Positions 25,351 through 32,035 of a DNA stretch of 64,000 nucleotides are shown here, piece by piece (the first letter of the stretch is position 1; the number at the start of each line of letters is the position of its first letter). The notes beneath the pieces are model-generated. The model ran no database searches, had not been told where the DNA came from, and worked only from the letters and a program-made list of their open reading frames with translations. The stretch is taken from assembly GCA_963708715.1 (NCBI GenBank), contig CAVPSU010000001.1, positions 1,054,001 through 1,118,000 on the forward strand, given 5' to 3'. The position numbers were made by a program, and so were the translations under genes. This DNA is from DAIOEK01 sp963708715. GTDB taxonomy: Bacteria; Chloroflexota; Anaerolineae; Anaerolineales; Anaerolineaceae.

Positions 25351-27574
25351 TTATCTTATGGCCGAAAAGTTCGTCACACCATTATTGATCGAAAAATCGT
25401 CAAAATAAGTGGTAAAGCCAAGGGACGAACCCACACTGGCATTGCCAAGACGAACCTGTGCCGCACCGGCCGGAACCGTCGTACTTGTCATTTCCTGCCA
25501 GCCATTCCCAATATCAAATAATAAAATCAGCGTGGTGCCAGTTCTTATCAACCGGTATCTTCCAGACAGGGCGGATGTGGTCTTGCTGGCATTGAGCTCG
25601 TTCGTGGTGCTCCAGGCAAATAGCTTGTCCTCATAGGGGCTGCGCAGACGGGTGATCCGGTACTCCTGTCCCGCTATCACCGCTCCCATATAAGCCCCAT
25701 CCACATGCTCCGCGACAGGAATTTCCCAGCCCTCGCCCAATTCAAACCCCACCTGTACGTCGAAATCGCCCTCGAAAGACCAGGTGGATAAGACAGTGGC
25801 CGATGAGTTGGCTTCCTCGTCGACGGTCATGAGGATCAGCCTGTCGTCCTGCTGCGCGGATGCCCCGCCTCCAACACCGGCAGACCATTTCAGAATATCT
25901 ATCGTGTTTCCAGAGAATTCATCGTCCGGTGGTTGGGCATCCAGGACAGGCTGCGGATTTTCGAGGGTCACATTCAATTCGGTGCTGGTCGTGTTGCTCC
26001 AGAAGTCCATGGCGGAGAGTCTGATCGTTCTGTCCCCGTTCGGTGTTTGATTCCAGGGATCCAGGGTGATGGTCTGTTCGTAGACGCCATCCCGCACCTC
26101 CCGAAAGAGGACGGGAGATCGGCGGCCCGGATCCAGCTCGGAAATATCGGCGGTCACGATCAGATGCGTTTCACCCAGGTCAGCCGTGATGACCACCGGC
26201 TTGCCATTCTGGATCCCCTCCGGAGAGACCGTCACCTCCCCAAATACCGGCGGGATGGTTTCCGGCGTCAGGTTGAACTCAGGGACCACGCCGCGGGTAT
26301 ATAGATCTTCCAGTGCCTCTTGCACCGGGGTGTAGACATCCGCCACCCCCCTCTTGCGGACCGGCGTCTGCCAGGAGGGGTCCATCTCTTCCGAGTTATA
26401 GAATACCGTCCAGCGCCACAGGCTGCCGCCTTCGATGCCGTAAGCCTGCATGATCGTCACCATACTTTGCAGGGCCATTTCGCTGGTCCAATCGGGTTCG
26501 ACCGGATTGAGCAGGCCCATCTCGACGGCCACCACCCGGGCGCCATTGTTCCGCCCGATCACATCGTACATCTTATTCACGGATTCTATTGTCCAGGCAT
26601 GTGAATTCAAATCCACTTCACAGGGCTGGTAAAGGGGATCTTTGCATTTGCGGTTTTCGTACAGGGAGATGGCGTAGGTACGTTCCTTATCTGGAATCCC
26701 CAGATCGTCAAAGATCATTTTCAGCACCACGATCGGATCCCAGAAATGGCCGTCGGTCATATATGGATTGGGCGCCTGGGACGACCAGAAATAATGGCCT
26801 TCCATGGCCTGGGCGGAAATTTGCCGCCACGGGAAACCCAGGTCGTGGGCATATTGCAAAGCCCAGGCGGTGTAGATCGCGGCCGGCTGGCCGGGGCCGG
26901 CGAACAAGTATGGCTCCGCCGGGACACCGCAGCTTTCCTTGATCCCATCGCCATCCGTATCTTCCCAAAAGGAACTGCCCTCAAACAGGACCAGGTCGAG
27001 GGCCGGGTGACCTTTGATCGCGGTCAGGATGGGGCCAAGCCACTGCTCATTTTGAGCTGTGTATTCCTGATCCTGGTGGATGTTGACCAACCGGAGGGCA
27101 AGTTTCATGCTCTTTGCTATGCACCAGGTCGAGGAACGCCACCAGGTTGGTCAGCTCTTCCTGGGTGGGCTGGGGATACAGAATTCCCAGGGATGGGCCG
27201 AGGAAGCAGACCGGCGGCAGATAGGGACCCGGTTCCGCACCGGTGGTGGCCGAGCGCAGCTCGAAGGTAAGGTAATTGACCCCCATCGCTGCCATCTTGT
27301 CCAGTTGCGAAGAGACCTCTTCCTTTACCGTCCTGCCCAGCGCTTCGTCCATTTTATTGAAGTCGCGAATCACGTCTCCGGACCAGTAGCCGCTGTCCAC
27401 GCCCCGACGGTCGAACTGGACGTACAGTCCCCGCACCGGCAGCAGGACGCGCGGGATAGGTGTGGGAGATGGTGTGGGCGTAGGGGATGGGAGGGGTTGG
27501 GTGGGAGTGGCACACCCGGCCAAAGACAGGAGGGACAGAACAACTGTTAAAACGATCAGGACAGGTTTGTTCAT
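25351..27574 (-). pseudogene. Secreted glycoside-hydrolase-like lipoprotein, split by one frameshift
   Basis: The upstream part starts at ATG 27574 with a lipoprotein signal (LIVLTVVLSLLSLAGC) and a Thr/Pro linker. A TIM-barrel-like opening follows: LPVRGLYVQFDRRGVDSGYW to LVAFLDLVHSKE. The frame then shifts near 27105 inside AAAGAGCATG and continues as MKLALRLVNIHQDQEY. The rest covers VLFEGSSFWEDTDGDGIKES, VAVEMGLLNPVEPDW and GGSLWRWTVFY (barrel strands with possible catalytic Glu). A Bacon/Ig-like segment follows (~residues 430-540 of the joined protein), then a concanavalin-like C-terminal domain (SFEGDFDVQVGFELGEGW). Joined length is about 740 residues. A one-base change would restore it; the substrate is unknown. 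Confidence 0.75.
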
Positions 27575-27745
27575 ATTATTTTCCATGCAGCAAGTTAGGT
27601 CTGGTAGAACCCTTACTCGGAAACTAAACGAACTCGAGGGCAAATATCTTGATTAACTATACATGGAATCCCAGTTGAAGATGGGCTTCGGTTGCGCTTG
27701 CGCAATGTATGCCCAACAGGCAACCCTCCTGCTGATTATCAAATA

Positions 27746-28444
27746 TTATTCTCCAGTTTCAGGTAATGCTTGCATAAAATGGCACTTTGGATAATTGCTG
27801 CAGCCTATAAATTGTTTACCCTTGTTGACTCCCTGGGAAGCAACGCGAGTAACTAATTTAGCGCCGCACCTGGGACAATACTTGGGGGATGGCTGTCCAG
27901 CCTGCAAAGGAATACCTTTCGGTTCAGCCTGGATGGCTATTACTCCTGCTAAAGCTGCTTTGAATTTCTCTCCCAACACCCGTGTATCGTACGCTGCCTG
28001 GGCGGGGATGCGAACCAACGGTAAATTAGCAGCCTCAAAAACCTTTTCAACAAATTCATCCCGCTCCATCCGATGCGCTCGCAGATGTGTGCTGTCATCC
28101 AGTTCGATGGCGAACCTGGGTTTCATAGTGGTTGGGTCGCAAATCACGAAATCCACCCGTTTTTGTATGATGCGCGCCATGGATGCCCGGTTTACATTCG
28201 GATGGTCCACATAAAACAACTCCGCCAGGGATACCTGTGGGCAGATCACAAAATACTCTTTCATCATGGATTTCAATACCTGATAGAAAGACAGCTCGGC
28301 ATTGGATAGAAAGTCATCCCTTACATGGTATGGATAGGATATTGATTCTGTATCTGGGAGGTAATTTTTTACCGAAAAGTCAGATTGTTTTGACGGCAGA
28401 AAAGGTCCTAATAGGATGGAAAGGCAACCTCGGTTTCGTGACAT
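27746..28444 (-). CDS. DUF2726 domain plus topoisomerase-type zinc finger protein
   Basis: 232 residues from the ATG at 28444, preceded by AAAAGGGGAAAA; an ATG 13 codons upstream is possible. The middle (~55-175) is a DUF2726-like nuclease-fold domain, with LSNAELSFYQVLKSMM, RVDFVICDPTTMKPRFAIEL and DDSTH. These are restriction-endonuclease-like acidic positions. The C-terminus is a four-Cys topoisomerase-type zinc finger: YCPRCGAKLVTRVA then GKQFIGCSNYPKC. Such proteins are presumed to bind or process nucleic acid. The N-terminus is not strongly hydrophobic. It stands alone, with no methylase or helicase next to it. Confidence 0.8.
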   Translation of the reverse strand: MSRNRGCLSILLGPFLPSKQSDFSVKNYLPDTESISYPYHVRDDFLSNAELSFYQVLKSMMKEYFVICPQVSLAELFYVDHPNVNRASMARIIQKRVDFVICDPTTMKPRFAIELDDSTHLRAHRMERDEFVEKVFEAANLPLVRIPAQAAYDTRVLGEKFKAALAGVIAIQAEPKGIPLQAGQPSPKYCPRCGAKLVTRVASQGVNKGKQFIGCSNYPKCHFMQALPETGE

Positions 28445-28595
28445 TTTTCCCCTTTTGTGATGACTCAGAATTTCTACCTTCATTGTAGACGATTTTTAGG
28501 GTGGATTGGGTAGAGGATCATGATCCGAAACCCGACTACATCAACAATCTCCACTTGACAATAACTAAATCGTTATATTGTGTTAGGTTTCTCTG

Positions 28596-28615
28596 CGCTC
28601 AACCCATCCTACGAC
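28596..28615 (-). repeat. Dispersed palindrome-type repeat, copy in minus orientation
   Basis: The minus strand reads GTCGTAGGATGGGTTGAGCG followed by CAGAGAAACCTAA. The same 20 bases occur at 31156-31175 in plus orientation. The sequence resembles the widespread GTAGGGTGGGTTGAGCG...AAACCCA family of short intergenic repeats. Confidence 0.75.
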
Positions 28616-28629
28616 TACGACTAACATTT

Positions 28630-29538
28630 TTAAACTATGTTAGCCAAAGGAAACAACACCTGCAAAGTCATAAGTGCATATGAGGCGAATACCTTGTATA
28701 AGATGACCCCCCACCAGCTAACCAGCACAACGGCTGTCTGCCAGGTCTTCAAGGCAGAGCAACTGGCAAACCAAACCCCAATAAAACTGGATACCGCCGC
28801 GTAAGGAGAAAAAAATGGCGAGGCAGCCATAAAGAAACGCAGATCTTTTTTGGCGATCCCCGCTAATGACAGCCCGATGGCCACCGGGAGAAACAATGGC
28901 CAAGTACCAGCTAGGTAATTATGTTTGGCATTAATGAACGGCTTGGATTGTTGGATCAACTCACCAGGCCAATTCCCAAATACAAGAAATGATACTGCCA
29001 GAATGCAAAGTGTGATCAACACAGTTCGCTTCCAATTCCGCAAATCAGAATAAAAGAGAAGACCCAGGCTGATCTGCGGCTTGGTTATAGCGATTATTGG
29101 TCTAAATTCAAGAGGCAACAGAAAGGCAACCAACACCAATGCATCAATTTGGCCATGAAGAATGGTGTAGATGACTGGAGGCGAAAGAAGCAGCAATCCC
29201 AACTTAAGTGGTGGGAATTGGTACCGTCGGGCAAGAACAAATAAGGATAGAAATGTCAAGCAGGATAAGATTGCCCAGCCCAGTTTTGCCGGTAGGATTC
29301 CAAGCGGAATGAGGAGTACGATCACCCAGGGTGGGTTGGAAAAATAATTGATATCGTTGAAAGGCTCCGCATATATATTTTGTCCCTGCAAGGCGCGTTC
29401 CACGGAACCTTTGTAGGTAGCCCAATCATCACCCAGGTCGTACGGTATGAACCAAAATGCTACTATAAATGTCAGGGTGATCAATACGGTCAGACTGATT
29501 TTTTTCCAATTTGCCCGCATTATCTGTTTTGCTAGCAT
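28630..29538 (-). CDS. GT87-like (DUF2029) membrane protein
   Basis: 302 residues with about eight or nine spans. The first extracytoplasmic loop is DLGDDWATYKGSVERALQGQ, followed by NIYAEPFNDINYFSNPPWV. This is the Asp-rich and FxNPPxx pattern of polyprenyl-phosphate-mannose-dependent mannosyltransferases (GT87). TKPQISLGLLFY is another family hallmark. The protein is short compared with typical members (about 400 residues), so it may be a minimal or partly degraded form. It lies between the inverted repeats at 28.6 and 31.2 kb, next to the AT-rich cassette. Confidence 0.7.
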   Translation of the reverse strand: MLAKQIMRANWKKISLTVLITLTFIVAFWFIPYDLGDDWATYKGSVERALQGQNIYAEPFNDINYFSNPPWVIVLLIPLGILPAKLGWAILSCLTFLSLFVLARRYQFPPLKLGLLLLSPPVIYTILHGQIDALVLVAFLLPLEFRPIIAITKPQISLGLLFYSDLRNWKRTVLITLCILAVSFLVFGNWPGELIQQSKPFINAKHNYLAGTWPLFLPVAIGLSLAGIAKKDLRFFMAASPFFSPYAAVSSFIGVWFASCSALKTWQTAVVLVSWWGVILYKVFASYALMTLQVLFPLANIV

Positions 29539-29833
29539 ATTAATATCTGTTGCATGGTCAATAGCTCCGCAAATCAGCCAGACTGAAAAAACAGACCCGT
29601 CCCTCCCATTTATCTGTTTGGGGAAAACAGACCAATTTGAATCAATTATTATCCCTGCTGAGACCTGGATCTACCGGTAATTATTGCACAAAATGAAAGA
29701 TCAATACAAATAATTCTGGATTTTCATCCAATCAACGCAATAATGAATAAGGCGATATGGAAGTTATACTCTGCCCTGCCCTGGAGCCTACTACCAATGT
29801 ATTTACATACTATAAGGAGAAAAGGAAATTTGT

Positions 29834-29880
29834 GTGCCCGGTAGGGATCGAATATCATCCCCTTCTGGGGGCTTACGACA
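29834..29880 (-). repeat. tRNA(CAT) 3'-half fragment with T-arm hairpin insertion (copy a)
   Basis: In plus orientation, GTGCCCGGTAGGGATCGAA is followed by TATCATCCCCTTCTGGGGG and CTTACGAC. It matches the 3' end of the tRNA at 31361-31432, with 19 extra bases between the T-loop (TTCGATC) and the T-stem 5' strand. The insert folds as CCCC-TTCT-GGGG. It is slightly diverged from copies b and c. Confidence 0.85.
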
Positions 29881-29920
29881 AACTTATGTGTATATGGATT
29901 TTAGAAAAGAAGTATATTTG

Positions 29921-29974
29921 TGGGCCCGGTAGGGATCGAATATCATCCCCTTTTGGGGACCTACGACCAAGCGG
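29921..29974 (-). repeat. tRNA(CAT) 3'-half fragment with T-arm hairpin insertion (copy b)
   Basis: TGGGCCCGGTAGGGATCGAA is identical to the tRNA 3' end. The insert TATCATCCCCTTTTGGGGA follows, then CCTACGACCAAGCGG, which continues into the anticodon stem. The 20-odd bases on its left (TTAGAAAAGAAGTATATTTG) resemble those left of copy c. It borders the AT-rich cassette on the left. Confidence 0.9.
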
Positions 29975-29995
29975 AATAGAACCAATCTCCTATCA

Positions 29996-30346
29996 TCAAA
30001 ATGGAACATCCGTATCATTAAGGTATTTGAGCATATCATCAATTGTTTTATCTAAACCAAGTGCTTTTGATCTGGCTAGAGTATATAAAGATTTGAGAAC
30101 AGGATATGAGGGCTCACCATCAATAACAGGATCAATATCTTTATCCCAAATATACTCAATAACAACCCCGTCAGCATTCATTATTTGAATTAAGTAATCT
30201 TCTCCATTTTCCGTTATTGAAAAAGTTCCAGAAGGCAACTGTAATTCAAATGTTCTTTCTTCTACCGTTGGCTTCCAACTTAATGATCCCTCTTGTGATT
30301 TATTATAGATTTTCATTAATAAGGAAAGGAATTTTTCGGTAACCAT
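29996..30346 (-). CDS. Hypothetical protein, second gene of AT-rich cassette
   Basis: 116 residues of unrecognised family. It starts MVTEKFLSLLMKIYNKS; a beta-rich middle (TFELQLPSGTFSITENGED) follows, and then an acidic helical C-terminus with DDMLKYLNDTDVPF. It has no membrane span and no nuclease or HTH motif. A good ribosome binding site (AGGAGAAGATT) precedes the ATG. It follows the membrane protein gene after nine bases, so the two form one operon. The GC content is visibly lower than in the neighbouring genes, suggesting acquisition. An effector/immunity or toxin/antitoxin-like pair is possible but not shown. Confidence 0.7.
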   Translation of the reverse strand: MVTEKFLSLLMKIYNKSQEGSLSWKPTVEERTFELQLPSGTFSITENGEDYLIQIMNADGVVIEYIWDKDIDPVIDGEPSYPVLKSLYTLARSKALGLDKTIDDMLKYLNDTDVPF

Positions 30347-30355
30347 AATCTTCTC

Positions 30356-30901
30356 CTAGGAATTACGAATTTGATTCATCAATCCGATTAGTGTTTCAAG
30401 TTGCTGAGATACAGTTGAATTGAACTTAGAGAAGCTAATCTCATTGCTAGAATCTTCTAGATACTTTTCCACATTCGTTTCTGCTCTAGAAATTTGACTT
30501 ATTGATCCAATTATTAATGTGCGTTGTTCCTCAGTAATATTTGGGTAAGTATCTCGAATTTCAAGCAGTAATTTCCGTAAAGTTGAGTACTTTTCTGGCA
30601 TTGATATCCAAATTCTATTTCTTTGGAATCCCTTAATTTCTTCAATTAAGGCGATGGCTTGAACCAGATGGTCTATCGTGTCCCTTTTCTTGATTTCATT
30701 CCTGGCTTCAACTGCAGCTTGTCTTGCACTTTCAGCTGATCGTTGAGCTTTATTTGTATTAATAATTGTCCATAACAACCCTGCAATGGTTAGGATGGTT
30801 CCTACTGTGGTAACTATATCTCCCCAGGTTGTTGAGAAAAAATCTGGTGGACTAAATAGCGGATAAATCCCATAGAGTACCATATTATCAGAGTTCCCCA
30901 T
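30356..30901 (-). CDS. Hypothetical single-span membrane protein, first gene of AT-rich cassette
   Basis: 181 residues. A membrane span is near residues 28-48 (DIVTTVGTILTIAGLLWTI), followed by a charged helix rich in Ala/Glu/Arg (AQRSAESARQAAVEARNEIK) that probably forms a coiled coil. A mainly helical C-terminal domain ends the protein. The layout resembles many small membrane-anchored accessory proteins, but no family is recognisable. AT-rich codon use agrees with its partner gene and differs from the flanks. No strong ribosome binding site precedes the ATG. Confidence 0.7.
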   Translation of the reverse strand: MGNSDNMVLYGIYPLFSPPDFFSTTWGDIVTTVGTILTIAGLLWTIINTNKAQRSAESARQAAVEARNEIKKRDTIDHLVQAIALIEEIKGFQRNRIWISMPEKYSTLRKLLLEIRDTYPNITEEQRTLIIGSISQISRAETNVEKYLEDSSNEISFSKFNSTVSQQLETLIGLMNQIRNS

Positions 30902-31155
30902 ATTTTTTTCTTGGCAAGGTATTTATTTACAAACCAGAATGATTCATTTTATTCTAATTCTAATCTTTCAATTCCCATAAATGGGGATTATTTTTATTCG
31001 AAAGTGATACTTTGGATAACTTCAATTATCGAAACATAAACTCGATCTTGTCTATCTCAATTTTCTTGCTTATCTGCCCTCTGAGACAATTGCCTGAAGC
31101 TGTGATATTAGAAGCATCGGAATTGATCGATGAAGCATTCGATGGCAATTAGTAA
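30902..31155. other. AT-rich intergenic stretch upstream of the two-gene cassette
   Basis: No coding frame is convincing. It should hold the minus-strand promoter of the cassette. At 30970-30995 AATTCCCAT-AA-ATGGGGATT is followed by ATTTTTATT, a terminator-like hairpin on the plus strand with no obvious gene feeding it; a small RNA end is possible. The rest shows nothing I can name. Confidence 0.4.
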
Positions 31156-31190
31156 GTCGTAGGATGGGTTGAGCGTATGCGAAACCCATC
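31156..31190 (+). repeat. Dispersed palindrome-type repeat, plus orientation
   Basis: GTCGTAGGATGGGTTGAGCG is followed by TATGCGAAACCCATC; GATGGGTT and AACCCATC form the stem. It is an inverted partner of the copy at 28596-28615, so the pair encloses the GT87-like gene, two tRNA fragments and the AT-rich cassette. Confidence 0.75.
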
Positions 31191-31293
31191 TTAAGGATAG
31201 TATTAAATATTTAACCAGTAAGGGATAATATGTAACCCATTCATAACTCTTACATTTATATTTTACATGGAAATTAGAAAACTGTAATATTTA

Positions 31294-31343
31294 TGGGCCC
31301 GGTAAGGATCGAATAGCATCCCCTTTTGGGGACCTGCGACCAA
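31294..31343 (-). repeat. tRNA(CAT) 3'-half fragment with T-arm hairpin insertion (copy c)
   Basis: TGGGCCCGGTAAGGATCGAA is followed by TAGCATCCCCTTTTGGGGA and CCTGCGACCAA. It lies 17 bases from the real tRNA and on the right border of the AT-rich cassette. Its left flank (TTAGAAAACTGTAATATTTA) resembles that of copy b. Confidence 0.9.
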
Positions 31344-31360
31344 CCAATAATTAGTTACTG

Positions 31361-31432
31361 TGGGCCCGGTAGGGATCGAACCTACGACCAAGCGGTTATG
31401 AGCCGCGCGCTCTGCCACTGAGCTACGGGCCC
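31361..31432 (-). tRNA. tRNA with CAT anticodon (tRNA-Met or tRNA-Ile2)
   Basis: The minus strand reads GGGCCCG-TA-GCTC..GAGC, an anticodon arm CGCGG-CTCATAA-CCGCT, TGGTC, a T-arm GTAGG-TTCGATC-CCTAC, CGGGCCC and A73. The acceptor pairs fully; the first anticodon-stem pair is mismatched. CCA is not encoded. The variable region TTGGTCG after CTCATAAcCGC resembles tRNA-Ile2, whose C34 is modified to lysidine by TilS. Elongator Met cannot be excluded. It is not an initiator, because it lacks the GGG-CCC anticodon stem. Confidence 0.9.
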
Positions 31433-31454
31433 TTCTGAAAAGGGCAATTTTCTC

Positions 31455-31507
31455 GCTCGCGCGCTCTGTACCCTTTCGGGCATCATGACCACACGAGCTA
31501 CGAGCCC
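31455..31507 (-). repeat. tRNA(CAT) 5'-half fragment with D-loop hairpin insertion
   Basis: On the minus strand GGGCTCG-TA-GCTC-GTGTGG copies the 5' end of the tRNA at 31361-31432. About 20 extra bases (TCATGATGCCCGAAAGGGTA, hairpin CCC-GAAA-GGG) follow, then CAGAGCGCGCG resumes the tRNA. The bases upstream (CTCAGAGA) also resemble the real tRNA's flank. It is not functional as a tRNA because the anticodon arm is not continued. Confidence 0.8.
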
Positions 31508-31565
31508 TCTCTGAGAGCCACAAAAATTATATCATAGCCAGCTTTAATCTACTTCTCGATTCCCT

Positions 31566-31892
31566 CTATGGTTTTCCTCTCCTGCGGGGACGACGACGAT
31601 TCATTACCAACTCTTCGCGCAATTCTGGCGGGTAGAATGTGATCGATTTCTCCAGAAGACTCTTCAATTCTTTCAAAAACGGGTAGCGGGGATTGAACTG
31701 GAAAAGTCGTGTCCGCCCTTTGTAGGTGCTGACCAGGATCGCCCCTTCCTCCAGTTTTTCCAGTTTCATCTGGGTGGCGAACAGATTCATGTTATAGAAT
31801 TGGGCAATCTCCGCCGCGTAGCCATCCTCACGGGCAGCCAGGAAAGTCAATATCCTTTCACTACTTTTAGATCCGAATAATTCTTCTAACAT
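31566..31892 (-). CDS. Winged-helix DNA-binding protein (ArsR-like)
   Basis: 108 residues. FGSKSSERILTFLAAREDGY is followed by AAEIAQFYNMNLFATQMKLE, which forms the HTH, and a wing around KGRTRLFQFNPRYPF. The C-terminus is very basic (RRRPRRRGKP). It probably acts as a small transcriptional regulator; targets are unknown. It is divergent from the GC-rich membrane protein gene that starts 144 bases to the right. Confidence 0.75.
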   Translation of the reverse strand: MLEELFGSKSSERILTFLAAREDGYAAEIAQFYNMNLFATQMKLEKLEEGAILVSTYKGRTRLFQFNPRYPFLKELKSLLEKSITFYPPELREELVMNRRRPRRRGKP

Positions 31893-32035
31893 ATTCTACC
31901 TATTATTTAGGTTATATAACCTATTTATTAGGTATTATACACGAATCAAGCTTATCTTTCAATACCCGCATTTTCTCACCAAAAAACTCCGCTATAATTA
32001 CCTCAACACCTGCCAGCAATGGGGGTCCACAGGAA

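Noticed and set aside
29970..31432. Integrative element with integrase
   Set aside because: No integrase, recombinase or transposase is encoded between or near the tRNA fragments; only a cassette with repeat borders can be supported.
31263..31523. Minus-strand frame of 86 codons over the tRNA(CAT)
   Set aside because: It covers the tRNA and its broken copies; no ribosome binding site or protein-like composition.
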